A DNA stretch of 64,000 nucleotides from CAZSSM01 sp964609385 (lineage in GTDB: Bacteria > Planctomycetota > Planctomycetia > Isosphaerales > Isosphaeraceae): positions 1-64,000 of the forward strand of contig CAZSSM010000013.1 in the NCBI GenBank assembly GCA_964609385.1, written 5' to 3'. The notes under the pieces are model-generated. The model did not search any database, was not told the DNA's origin, and saw only the letters and a list, made by a program, of their open reading frames with translations. A program made the translations under genes and the position numbers. Shown here in pieces: positions 53,750 to 62,401 of the stretch (its first letter is position 1; each line of letters starts with the position of its first letter).

Positions 53750-55105
53750 TTAGAGAGGTTGCACTCGACCACCGTCGGCGGGCGCGGCGTCGGGATCGAG
53801 GATGACGAGGTCGCCGGCCTCCAGCCCTTTGAGGACTTCCGCGCGGTCTTCGCCGAGCAGTCCGAGTTGGATTGGGACGGTCGCCACGCGGTCTTCCGAG
53901 ACGATGCGCACGGTCCAACCGCTGTTGTCAGAGCGTCGGAGGGCAGCGCGGGGAACATTGAGGACGTCGTCCTCGCGGCCTGCCTCGATCCGAACCGTGA
54001 CTCGGTATCCGGAACCGAGCATATCCAGATACGAGAGGCTCCCGATGGCCTCGCGGTCGAAGTCGATGCGGACGACGACGCGTTGCTGTTCGACGCCGAG
54101 CGAGCTGAGCTTGGTAAAGGCGTCGGGGTGGACGCGTCGGACGATCGCCGGGAAGGGCGTGGTGTCGGAGCCCTCGACCAAGACCTCGACCGTGCTGCCC
54201 GGTCGGATTCGGAAGGCGTCGGCGGTGAGTAGCTCGGCTTCGACCTCCAGGTCGGCCAGCGATCCGATCTCCAGGAGCGGCTCGCCGGCGTGGAGGTACC
54301 GCCGCGCCTCGACGATCCGGTCGAGGACGACGCCGTCGACCGGGCTGACCACCTCGGCGCGTTCCAGGTCGAGCCGGGCCTGATCTTGCTGGGCCAATGC
54401 CTCACGAAGCTGCTGCTGGAGGACCTCGGTGCCGAGCTGCTTGCGGTCGAGATACTGATCGATGGTCAGAGGGATCAGATCGGCGGCGATCGCCATCGCC
54501 TCCAGGGCGCGAACGACCAGCTCGTCTTGGCGGTGGTTGGCCTCGGCCTCGGCGAACTGCAACTGGGCCTGGTTCAAGTCGTCGACCGACCCAGCGGAGC
54601 GTTCATAGATCGAGCGGATCCGACGGAAGTTGGCCTCGGCATACTCGAGGCGGGCTTTGCCCGCGCGGGCGCGTTCGCGGGCGGCTTGGACGACCTGGTC
54701 GATCGAGGTGACGAACTGATCGGCCTGGCTCCGGGTCGTCTCCTCCAGCGCCGAGTCTTGGTTCTCGCGGATCGAGGCCTTCAAGCGCTCGACGCGGGCC
54801 TCGGCCTCCTCGAGGCGGGTCTCCAGGTCCTCGCGAACCATCTGCGCGACGATGCCGCCTTGCTCGATCGTGTCGCCGGGTTCGAAGTCGATGCGCTGGA
54901 TGAAGCCGGTGACCGGCATCGTGATCAAGTACCGATGGCGCAGGCGGGTCTTGCCCTCCTCCTCGATGACGTCGCGAACCACCCCGGAGGTTACAGTCTC
55001 GACGGCGACCGCCGCCGGCTCGCGGTTGAGCAAAGCGATGACGGTGGCCCCGGCAACGACGACCAAGATGGCCATCACCATGGGAGTGCGCCATGACGTT
55101 TTCAT
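53750..55105 (-). CDS. HlyD/MacA-like periplasmic adaptor subunit
   Basis: 451 aa. A membrane helix (MVMAILVVVAGATVIALL) is followed by a first lipoyl half (MPVTGFIQRIDFEPGDTIEQ), a long coiled-coil hairpin at about 90-230 (LETRLEEAEARVERLKASIR, ARAGKARLEYAEANFRRIRS), and the second lipoyl half (AEVVSPVDGVVLDRIVEARR). A beta-barrel and membrane-proximal domain follow (DLEVEAELLTADAFRIRPGS, YRVTVRIEAGREDDVLNVPR). This is the normal membrane fusion protein layout, which links an inner membrane exporter to an outer membrane channel. It is the last gene of a three-gene ABC operon. No TolC-like gene is in the window. Confidence 0.9.
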   Translation of the reverse strand: MKTSWRTPMVMAILVVVAGATVIALLNREPAAVAVETVTSGVVRDVIEEEGKTRLRHRYLITMPVTGFIQRIDFEPGDTIEQGGIVAQMVREDLETRLEEAEARVERLKASIRENQDSALEETTRSQADQFVTSIDQVVQAARERARAGKARLEYAEANFRRIRSIYERSAGSVDDLNQAQLQFAEAEANHRQDELVVRALEAMAIAADLIPLTIDQYLDRKQLGTEVLQQQLREALAQQDQARLDLERAEVVSPVDGVVLDRIVEARRYLHAGEPLLEIGSLADLEVEAELLTADAFRIRPGSTVEVLVEGSDTTPFPAIVRRVHPDAFTKLSSLGVEQQRVVVRIDFDREAIGSLSYLDMLGSGYRVTVRIEAGREDDVLNVPRAALRRSDNSGWTVRIVSEDRVATVPIQLGLLGEDRAEVLKGLEAGDLVILDPDAAPADGGRVQPL

Positions 55106-55141
55106 CGTTAGAGGTCCTCGAGGATCTATGATAACAAAAGG

Positions 55142-57586
55142 TTAAAAGTCCGCTTTCATGACGAGGTTGATATCGATCCGGTCCACCGAGCGTTGGAGCA
55201 GGAGCCGCGCCATCGTTTGGAAGACCAGGCCGAGCAAGGTCGCGATGACGAAGGCGGTCCAGGGCGGGACCGCCGGGATCCGGAACACCTCGGTCTGGAA
55301 CGACGCGATGAGCCCGAGGAAGGCCGACCAGCCCAGGCCGAGACCGATCACGGTTCCTAACACGTTGATCAGGCCGAGTTCGAGCCCGATCAGGTCGCCG
55401 GCCTGCCGCCTCGTGAAGCCGAGGGCCAGGAGCGTCCCGATCTCGCGTCGACGCTCGGCCAGGCTGATCAATGCGGCATTCAGTGCCGTGCCCAGCGCGA
55501 TGCTGCCAGCGAAGAAGATCAGCATCCCCAAGGCGACCGACTGGCTCTCCGTGGCGAGTTTCCGGAGGTTCTCCTCGAGGCTTTGTCGGTCCGTGACGGC
55601 GCTGAGGACGGGCCGCTCGGCCAGTTGCTCCATCAAGGGGGGCCGGTCCATGGCGGATTCTCCCGAGAGCGATGCGCCGAGATCCGTCCGCACCGACTTC
55701 GGCTCGACGGCGACTTGGATTGCGGTGAGGGCGCGGTGCTCTCCGGCGAGTCGGTTGGCCTCATCGATCCGCGCGTAACAGGACTGCCCGAGGTAGCTTT
55801 CCACCAGCGCGGCGACTTGGACTGGCCGAGCGAGCCTTCGGCCCTCGATGGGGGTGACGAGGACGGTGTCGCCGGCCTCGAGGTCGAGGTCCTCGGCGAA
55901 GCTCCGATCGACGACCAGGCCGGTCTTGGGCAATGGAATCCGTTGATGATCGGCATCGGTCGGGACGGTGAGTCGGGAATGGGGCAGGAGGCCGGTGACC
56001 GCGCCGCGTTCGGAACGGCCGTCGTGCTCGAAGGTACAGGCGGATTGGAAGACCGGCTCGGCCCGGACGACCCCGTCCAACCGCTCGGCCTCGCGGAGGA
56101 CCGAGTCGGCTTGGGGATTGCGGAAGGAGAGTTCGACGTCGCTGCGCATCACATGGTCGAACTGAAAGGCGATCAGTTCGCGGACGGCCATGTTGAGCAT
56201 CAAGCCCAGAACCAGCAAAGCCGTCGCCATGGCCGTGGCGAGCACCCCGAAGGCGGTCCGACGTCCGTTCCGCGCGAGGTTGCGGAGACCCATCCGCCAG
56301 GTGGCCCCGAGTCGGTCCCAGAGCGCAGGGAACCGCTCCAGGACGATCGGACGTCCGTCGGTGGGCGGTTCGGGACGCATCGCCTCCGAGGGTCGCAGTT
56401 GCGTCACGCGACGGGCATCAGCCCAGACCGCAATCGTCGTCACCCCCATCCCCAAAGCGAGGGCGATGAGATAGGTCACGACGGCCGGTTCGTTCCTTAA
56501 GTCCGGGAACTCGAAGTAGTTCCGATAGACGCTCGTCAGGCCCTCGGCCATGGCGTGTCCCAGCGCGATCCCAAGGGCGACGCCGAGGAGGGCGACGACC
56601 CAACCGAAGCCGAGGACGTGCCGGACCAATTGGCCATTGTCGTACCCGAGCGCTTTGAGCGTGCCCAATGTGGTCCGCTGGCGGGCGACCAGCCGACGCA
56701 TGAGGACGTGCAGGATCATTGCTGCCGTGCCCAGGAAGACCGCTGGGATGACGACCGCGAAGAGCCGGAGTTCGCGCAGCTCGCTGGAGAGGAACAGGTG
56801 CGAGGTCTGGTCCTCCCGAGGCGTGGTGGCGAGGACCCCGTAGTTGGCCAGTCTCTCTTCGGCCGAGTCGAGCAGCGCCTCGATCGCAGCCGGATCTTCG
56901 AATCCCGGGGCAAGTCGGCCGACCAACTGATTGCAGGCGCCGTCGTAGTCAAAGGCCTCTTCGAGGAACGCGCGGGGCACATAGAAGACACCGAACTGTT
57001 CGGGCGTCGGCACGAGGCTCCCCGGCGCCAGCAGGTAGGTGTGTTCGCTGCTGACGGTCAGGCCGACGACCCGAAGCTTGTGGAGCCGGTCGTTGAAGAC
57101 CAGGCCGATTGCGTCACCGGGCCTGAGTCCGTTCGCCTCGGCGAAGGCCTCGTTGACGATCACCTCGCCCCGACGGCCCGAGGAGAACGTCGAGCCGCGC
57201 GTGAGGACCGGCTCGTTGATTAGGTCGTTGCCCGTTGCGGAATCCGCCAGGTGCGAGACGACCAAGCCGTTGAGCGGTCCGACGATCCCGTCGATCGTGA
57301 CGGTGACGCTGAATTGGAGCCGGGACTGGACCTCGAGGACGCCCGGCAGTTCCGCGACCCGATCGGCCGCCCGGTTCGGGGCCCGCTTCAGGTCAATCCA
57401 GAAGTCGGCCATCCGGCACTGTTCGTAGTAAGCCTGCCGGGCGCGATCAAGGTTCCGGTAGGCCGTGTTCATGGCCACGAAGCAGGAGATCCCCAAGGCG
57501 AGGATCCCGACGATCGTGACCAGCCGGCCGCCCATCGCCCCGAGGTCGCGGACCAGCTTTCGGTTCAGCGTGGAGCTGATCACCAT
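55142..57586 (-). CDS. ABC transporter permease, FtsX/MacB-like
   Basis: 814 aa. A helix at the N terminus (VTIVGILALGISCFVAMNTA) precedes a large periplasmic domain (about 45-270). Helices follow near 285-400 (FAVVIPAVFLGTAAMILHVL, WVVALLGVALGIALGHAMAE, TYLIALALGMGVTTIAVWAD), and a second such block ends the protein (MLIFFAGSIALGTALNAALI, LINVLGTVIGLGLGWSAFLG, FVIATLLGLVFQTMARLLL). This duplicated-FtsX form fits proteins that drive lipid or peptide export or lipoprotein release. Its start overlaps the stop of the ATPase by seven bases, so they are coupled. Confidence 0.88.
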   Translation of the reverse strand: MVISSTLNRKLVRDLGAMGGRLVTIVGILALGISCFVAMNTAYRNLDRARQAYYEQCRMADFWIDLKRAPNRAADRVAELPGVLEVQSRLQFSVTVTIDGIVGPLNGLVVSHLADSATGNDLINEPVLTRGSTFSSGRRGEVIVNEAFAEANGLRPGDAIGLVFNDRLHKLRVVGLTVSSEHTYLLAPGSLVPTPEQFGVFYVPRAFLEEAFDYDGACNQLVGRLAPGFEDPAAIEALLDSAEERLANYGVLATTPREDQTSHLFLSSELRELRLFAVVIPAVFLGTAAMILHVLMRRLVARQRTTLGTLKALGYDNGQLVRHVLGFGWVVALLGVALGIALGHAMAEGLTSVYRNYFEFPDLRNEPAVVTYLIALALGMGVTTIAVWADARRVTQLRPSEAMRPEPPTDGRPIVLERFPALWDRLGATWRMGLRNLARNGRRTAFGVLATAMATALLVLGLMLNMAVRELIAFQFDHVMRSDVELSFRNPQADSVLREAERLDGVVRAEPVFQSACTFEHDGRSERGAVTGLLPHSRLTVPTDADHQRIPLPKTGLVVDRSFAEDLDLEAGDTVLVTPIEGRRLARPVQVAALVESYLGQSCYARIDEANRLAGEHRALTAIQVAVEPKSVRTDLGASLSGESAMDRPPLMEQLAERPVLSAVTDRQSLEENLRKLATESQSVALGMLIFFAGSIALGTALNAALISLAERRREIGTLLALGFTRRQAGDLIGLELGLINVLGTVIGLGLGWSAFLGLIASFQTEVFRIPAVPPWTAFVIATLLGLVFQTMARLLLQRSVDRIDINLVMKADF

Positions 57587-58341
57587 CGAAGCTCCCCACT
57601 CGCGATCGGGTTCGGGTTGAGCCGCTGTTCGACGATCGATCCGGAGCGGAGTCGGATCACGCGGTCGGCCATCGCCCCGATCGCGGCGTTGTGGGTGATG
57701 ACGATCACGCTCTTGCCGGCCCCGTGGGCGGCTTCGGCCAGGACCCCAAGGACAGCCTTGCCGGTCTCGAAGTCGAGCGCCCCGGTCGGCTCGTCGCAGA
57801 GCAGGAGGTCGGGATCCTTGACCAGGGCGCGGGCGATGGCCACCCGCTGCTGCTCGCCGCCGGAGAGCCGAGACGGGAAGTGGTCCCGACGCGTGCTCAG
57901 CCCGACCCGCTCCAGAACCGCATCGACGTCGAGCGGCTTCCGGCTGATCTCGGCGACGACCGCCACGTTCTCCCGCGCCGTTAGGGTTGGGATCAGGTTG
58001 TAGAACTGGAAGACGAAGCCGATCCGGTGCCGACGGTACATCGCGAGTCGACGCTCGTCGAGCTGACCGAGGTCTTCGCCGCCGACCACCACCCGTCCCT
58101 CGGTCGGCTGGTCGAGCCCGCCGATCAGGTTGAGCAGGGTCGTCTTGCCCGACCCGCTCGGACCGACAATCACCGTCAGCTCACCGGCCGGGAGCGACAG
58201 CGAGACGTCACGGAGGGCTTCCACGACCACCTCACCCATCGCGAACCGCTGGGTGACCCGTTCGATCTGGACCAACGCGTTCTCGACTCTGGGGATCGTG
58301 ACCCCCTGTTTTACATCCGACCCGGACTCGTTCGCATCCAT
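57580..58341 (-). CDS. ABC transporter ATP-binding subunit (LolD/MacB-like)
   Basis: 253 aa from the ATG at 58341, with GGAGGA six bases upstream; the frame is open another 24 codons upstream but that is less likely. Walker A is VGPSGSGKTTLLN, the Q-loop lies in GFVFQFYNLIPTLTARENV, the signature is RLSGGEQQRVAIARAL, Walker B is LLLCDEPTGALD and the H-loop VIVITHNAAIGAMADRVI. This is the LolD/FtsE-like branch that pairs with FtsX-type permeases. First gene of the operon followed by permease and adaptor. Confidence 0.93.
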   Translation of the reverse strand: MDANESGSDVKQGVTIPRVENALVQIERVTQRFAMGEVVVEALRDVSLSLPAGELTVIVGPSGSGKTTLLNLIGGLDQPTEGRVVVGGEDLGQLDERRLAMYRRHRIGFVFQFYNLIPTLTARENVAVVAEISRKPLDVDAVLERVGLSTRRDHFPSRLSGGEQQRVAIARALVKDPDLLLCDEPTGALDFETGKAVLGVLAEAAHGAGKSVIVITHNAAIGAMADRVIRLRSGSIVEQRLNPNPIASGELRW

Positions 58342-58439
58342 CGGGAATCCTCCCCGCCTGCCGAAACCCCGTCCAAAGGTCAGCACGATGGAATTCGCAG
58401 AGTCAGCCTGCAATTCTATCCGTTTTCCGTCAACTTCGT

Positions 58440-59381
58440 TTAGAAAGACGCGACCGACGGGTTGATGCCGGGGAGATCGGAGAAGGTCCGGACGGCCTCG
58501 CGGACGGTATTGAAGTGGATCTCGACGATGTCCTCGACGTCGGGGGCGTAGCCGCCGGCCATGACAATCGCCAACGGGATCCTACGTCGATGGCATCCGT
58601 GGATGACGAGCCGGTCGCGCTCACCGAGCCCCTGCTTTGTCAGTTTCATCCGACCGAGGCGGTCACCTTGATAGGGGTCAGCGCCGGCGATGAAGAGGAT
58701 CAGGTCGGGCCGGACATGGTCGAGGACGTGGTTCAAGGCCCGGGCGAACGGCTCGAGGTAGCCGTCGTCGTCGGTGCCGTCGGGCAGGGCGACGTCGAGG
58801 TCGCTGGGCGGCTTGTGTAGGGGATAGTTGCGGGCGCCATGGATGGAGAAGGTGAAGACGCGAGGATCCTTGGCGAAGATGGCCGCCGTGCCGTTGCCTT
58901 GATGGACGTCGGCGTCGACGACCGCCGCGCGGGCGATCCGACCTTCGGCGAGCATGGCCCGGGAGGCGACGGCCACGTCGTTGAACAGGCAGTAGCCCTC
59001 GCCGTGATCGGGGTAAGCGTGGTGGGTGCCGCCGGCCAGGTTGATGCCGCAACTCCGAGAGGTCAGGGCGTGGCGGGCGGCCTCGATGGTCGCGCCACTG
59101 GAACGTCGGGAGCGCTCGGCCAGTTCGGGCGACCAGGGGAAGCCGATCCGGGTCTCCTCGGCCCGACTCAGCGTACCGTGGAGCACCTTGAGCACGTAGT
59201 CGGGCTCGTGGACCCGGAGCAATTCCTGAGAGGTCGCCGCGTGGGGGACGACGAGGCAATCGGGCTTAACGAACCCTTCCCGCTCGATCCGCTCGCGGAG
59301 CCGGGCGTACTTGCGCATCGGGAAGCGGTGCCAGTCGGGCAGGGGGATCACATAATGATCGCAGTAATAGATTTTGATCAC
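58440..59381 (-). CDS. Histone deacetylase/AcuC-family protein
   Basis: 313 aa. The deacetylase fold shows KIYYCDHYVIPLPDWHRFPM at the start, then INLAGGTHHAYPDHGEGYCL (tandem His of the charge relay), FNDVAVASRAML, VVDADVHQGNGTAAIFA (zinc-binding D and H), IHGARNYPLHKPPSDLDVAL, LFIAGADPYQGDRLG (third zinc-ligand Asp in the GADPY) and IVMAGGYAPDVEDIV. The catalytic residues look intact. Bacterial members remove acyl groups from small molecules or acetylated proteins such as acetyl-CoA synthetase; the target here is not readable. A monocistronic gene divergent from the rhodanese. Confidence 0.9.
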   Translation of the reverse strand: MIKIYYCDHYVIPLPDWHRFPMRKYARLRERIEREGFVKPDCLVVPHAATSQELLRVHEPDYVLKVLHGTLSRAEETRIGFPWSPELAERSRRSSGATIEAARHALTSRSCGINLAGGTHHAYPDHGEGYCLFNDVAVASRAMLAEGRIARAAVVDADVHQGNGTAAIFAKDPRVFTFSIHGARNYPLHKPPSDLDVALPDGTDDDGYLEPFARALNHVLDHVRPDLILFIAGADPYQGDRLGRMKLTKQGLGERDRLVIHGCHRRRIPLAIVMAGGYAPDVEDIVEIHFNTVREAVRTFSDLPGINPSVASF

Positions 59382-59639
59382 GGGAGCAAGCGCCGATCGT
59401 CGGAGACCATGTCAAGTCGGAGGCGGAGCGCCGACCGACCGGGGCGGCGTCCCGATTAGGATAGGCAAACAGCGAGCCGGGTTGCGATGACCGGAGGGAG
59501 GACGGAAGGACGACCCGCTTGACGCCTTCGAGACGTCCGGCCATCGTAGCGGCGAAACGATCACCCCCTTGCCGATCGTCGAGGGGTTTCGGTCGGACCA
59601 CCGACCCCACCGCCAACGTCCTCTCCACGGAACGCCGCC

Positions 59640-60560
59640 ATGCACGCCCGCTCAACGCTTCGGCACGTCGTTCGGATCGTCGGACTCAGCCTGATGATCG
59701 GTCTGTTCGCCCCGCTTGGGTGGGCGGACGAACCCTCGACCGCACCATACGGCCGTGCCCTGCTGGTCGACTTCGAGGCGTTGCAGGCTCGACTCGACGA
59801 CCCGACGCTCCGGATCCTCGACGTCCGACCGCGCGATCAGTACGAGGCCGCCCACATCCCCGGCGCTGTCTGGGTCGACTTCCGCGCCCTTTACGAATTG
59901 GCCAAAGGGTCCGAGGGGCTCCGGGACGCCCAAAGCTGGGCCGAACCGTTGGCCGTCCTGGGCCTAAAGCCGGGCATGACGACCCTGATCACCGGCGACA
60001 ACCGTCAGCGCGATGCGGCTCGTCTCTGGTGGCTCTTGACCTATCTGGGCGCTGATCGGGTCGGCCTGGTCGACGGCGGGACCTCGGCCTGGATTGCCGA
60101 TGGACGTCCCGTCTCGGAGGAGAACGTCGAGGTCGAGCCGGTCCCGTTGGCGATCCGGATCCGTCGGGAACGGTTTGCCGACCGCGACGACGTTCGAGCG
60201 GCCTTGAACGACGGATCGACCCAGATCGTCGATGCCCGGAGCCTCGACGAGTACGACGGGACCCTCGTCCGCTCCCAGCGCGGCGGACACGTCCCGACGG
60301 CTTGTCGAATCGAGTGGTCCGACCTGGTCGACGAGGCCGGTCGGTTCCGGAGCCCCGAGGCGCTCCGGACCCTGATGGCCGAGGCCGGCCTGACCGACTC
60401 GGACCGCAATGCGATCAGCTACTGCCAAGGGGGCGGCCGCGCCTCCGTCGACGCCTTCGTCCTGGAACGGCTCGGCTATCGGACCCGCAACTACTACCGA
60501 GGTTGGGGCGACTGGGGCAATGCCGAGGACACCCCGATCGAGACCGACCCGTCTCGTTGA
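59640..60560 (+). CDS. Exported tandem rhodanese (thiosulfate/mercaptopyruvate sulfurtransferase)
   Basis: 306 aa. A signal peptide (VVRIVGLSLMIGLFAPLGWA) ends near residue 30, placing the enzyme in the periplasm. The first rhodanese domain contains RILDVRPRDQYEAAHIPGAV and lacks an active-site Cys (its loop reads LITGDNRQRDAARL). The second contains QIVDARSLDEYDGTL, GHVPTACRIEW and the active-site loop ISYCQGGGRAS with the catalytic Cys262. This inactive/active arrangement is that of thiosulfate sulfurtransferases. The CxxGxRA-like loop fits thiosulfate or related sulfur donors. Likely monocistronic, with 79 bases upstream of the next, oppositely oriented gene. Confidence 0.9.
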   Translation: MHARSTLRHVVRIVGLSLMIGLFAPLGWADEPSTAPYGRALLVDFEALQARLDDPTLRILDVRPRDQYEAAHIPGAVWVDFRALYELAKGSEGLRDAQSWAEPLAVLGLKPGMTTLITGDNRQRDAARLWWLLTYLGADRVGLVDGGTSAWIADGRPVSEENVEVEPVPLAIRIRRERFADRDDVRAALNDGSTQIVDARSLDEYDGTLVRSQRGGHVPTACRIEWSDLVDEAGRFRSPEALRTLMAEAGLTDSDRNAISYCQGGGRASVDAFVLERLGYRTRNYYRGWGDWGNAEDTPIETDPSR

Positions 60561-60628
60561 GACGCATAGACAAACGATCGGCGAAGAGCGAATGACGATG
60601 AGCGTTGATGTTGCGAACGCGTTCCGCG

Positions 60629-60907
60629 TCAATCCTTCGTCACTTTCCAGGTGCGATCTTTCCTGGGTTGCCCGACCGCGCGCCAGACCGGCCCATTCTT
60701 TCTCCGCCAGCGCGGCCGGTACTTCTGGTCCTGACACCAGACCCAGATCCCGTTGTGGGCCTCCCAGGCACAGGCGTTTCGCGAGGAGACCAGCAGGACC
60801 GCATTGGCGGTGATCCCACCGAGGCCATGGGTGTAGGCCGAGACGAGGAGGAGATCATGCCCATTTCCGCCCATCTCGGTCTCCTTCTTCTCGGCCAGTT
60901 CCAGCAT
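60629..60907 (-). CDS. Small hypothetical protein
   Basis: 92 aa from the ATG at 60907. It begins MLELAEKKETEMGGNGHD and continues SAYTHGLGGITANAVLLVSS, then CAWEAHNGIWVWCQDQKYRP, with many Trp residues and a basic tail. The sequence is protein-like in composition and conserved-looking but I do not recognise a family. It follows ribonuclease D by 17 bases on the same strand, so it is probably cotranscribed. The ribosome site is weak. Confidence 0.55.
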   Translation of the reverse strand: MLELAEKKETEMGGNGHDLLLVSAYTHGLGGITANAVLLVSSRNACAWEAHNGIWVWCQDQKYRPRWRRKNGPVWRAVGQPRKDRTWKVTKD

Positions 60908-60923
60908 CTGAAGCCGCTCGAGG

Positions 60924-62126
60924 TCAGGTATTGTTGCCTCGGCGCTCGAGGGTGATCGGCACCTCGTTCTGGATGTCGGCGACGCGGAGCACGAGCCGAC
61001 CGTCGAGGACATCCAGGATCGGTTGGCCGGCGATCTGTCCACGCCAACCTTGCATGAGTCCGGGCTGATGCTCCTCGTCGCGCCCTTCCAGGTGCCAACG
61101 AATCAGGTTCTTGATGTCGTTGGTTGTGCCGACCAGCCCCGAAGCGAGTTGGTTCTGCGTGCTGCAATAGCTCAGGCAGGCATTGAGCAGACTGACCAGC
61201 ATGGGCGGGCACATCGAGTCGTCGGGCCGGTCGATGGGTTCGGGGAGCATCGGCTCGGGCGTCTGGAGGGCGCGTTGGACGAGATCGACGATCTCGCGGC
61301 TCCGACGGGTTAGGTGCGGCCGGTTGAAGTCGCGGAGGGCCTCGAGCTGTCGCGCGTTGCGCGGCATGCGTTTGGCGATGGCCACGATGAGGTCGTCGCG
61401 CATGACCTGGCGGAGCGGCCGATTGTCGCGTCGGGCCTCATCGAGCCGCCACTGGCAGATCAGGCGCACCGTCTCGAGGCCTCGGGGATCCAGGTGGGCC
61501 ACGCCCGAGAGGCGCCGCCAGCGCTCGGCCTCGTCGCGGGTCCCGATCTCTTGGAGTTGGGCCCGACACTCCTGCTCGACCCATTCGGACCGACCCAGGT
61601 CGAGCAACGACGCCTTGAGACGGTCGGCCATGGCGATCAGATAGGTGACGTCGTCCAGGGCGTAGCGGATCTGCTCGGGACTGAGCGGACGTTTGCGCCA
61701 GTCGGTCCGGCTCTCACCCGAAGCGAGGTTGGCCCCCAAGAGCTGTTGGGCCAATCGTGCCAGACCCATCGGGTAGCCGTAGCCGACCAGGCCGGCGGCC
61801 AGTTGGACGTCGAAGAGCCGATCGGGCACGCGACCGGTCTGGAACCGGCAGATCCGCATGTCCTCGCCCATGGCGTGCATGATGACCTCGACCTCGGGGT
61901 CGAGCACAACGTCCCAGAACGGACCGAGGTCGGGTACGGCCAACGGGTCGACGACCACGATCCGCTCGGTGCTGGCCACCTGGATCAGGCAGAGCGATGG
62001 CTCGAAGGTGTCCTCCGAGACGAACTCGGTATCGAACCCGAACCGCCCGACCTCGCGGAGATGCGTGGCCAGATCGTGGAGGCCCTCGGCGCTCGTGATC
62101 AGCTTGGTGCCTCGAGGATCGGCCAT
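60924..62126 (-). CDS. rnd: Ribonuclease D
   Basis: 400 aa. The DEDDy exonuclease domain starts RFGFDTEFVSEDTFEPSLCL (Asp32 and Glu34 as metal ligands), continues IMHAMGEDMRICRFQTGRVP and FDVQLAAGLVGYGYPMGLAR, and ends LSPEQIRYALDDVTYLIAMA with the Tyr/Asp of the final motif. An HRDC-type helical domain follows (VMRDDLIVAIAKRMPRNARQ, LEALRDFNRPHLTR). The order matches RNase D, a 3'-to-5' exonuclease that trims tRNA precursors and other structured RNAs in the cytoplasm. The final ~100 residues are an additional helical and beta segment. Confidence 0.92.
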   Translation of the reverse strand: MADPRGTKLITSAEGLHDLATHLREVGRFGFDTEFVSEDTFEPSLCLIQVASTERIVVVDPLAVPDLGPFWDVVLDPEVEVIMHAMGEDMRICRFQTGRVPDRLFDVQLAAGLVGYGYPMGLARLAQQLLGANLASGESRTDWRKRPLSPEQIRYALDDVTYLIAMADRLKASLLDLGRSEWVEQECRAQLQEIGTRDEAERWRRLSGVAHLDPRGLETVRLICQWRLDEARRDNRPLRQVMRDDLIVAIAKRMPRNARQLEALRDFNRPHLTRRSREIVDLVQRALQTPEPMLPEPIDRPDDSMCPPMLVSLLNACLSYCSTQNQLASGLVGTTNDIKNLIRWHLEGRDEEHQPGLMQGWRGQIAGQPILDVLDGRLVLRVADIQNEVPITLERRGNNT

Positions 62127-62401
62127 CGGTCACCCCGTCGCTGGTGTTCTCGATCATCCCGGCGTTGACGGCGACGATTTCGGACCGATCCACGCCCCAA
62201 CCGGACGCCCGCGATTATCGACGCCCGGTCCGGTTCGAGCAAGGGTACGCCGTGTGCCCGTAAACCGCCTCGCCCTGCCTGTCCTCCACGCCTCCGGGGT
62301 GTCCGTGGCGTTGGGACGCCTACACTACAACCCGGCTCCCGGCGAGGTGGCCGGATCGCCCCGCACCGCCCGAGCTCCTCTTGGCCTTTTGAGGCGCACG
62401 T
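62127..62401. other. Divergent intergenic region of rnd and the membrane protein
   Basis: 275 bases that must contain the promoters of the leftward rnd and the rightward membrane gene. No palindrome or second gene was recognised. Confidence 0.35.
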
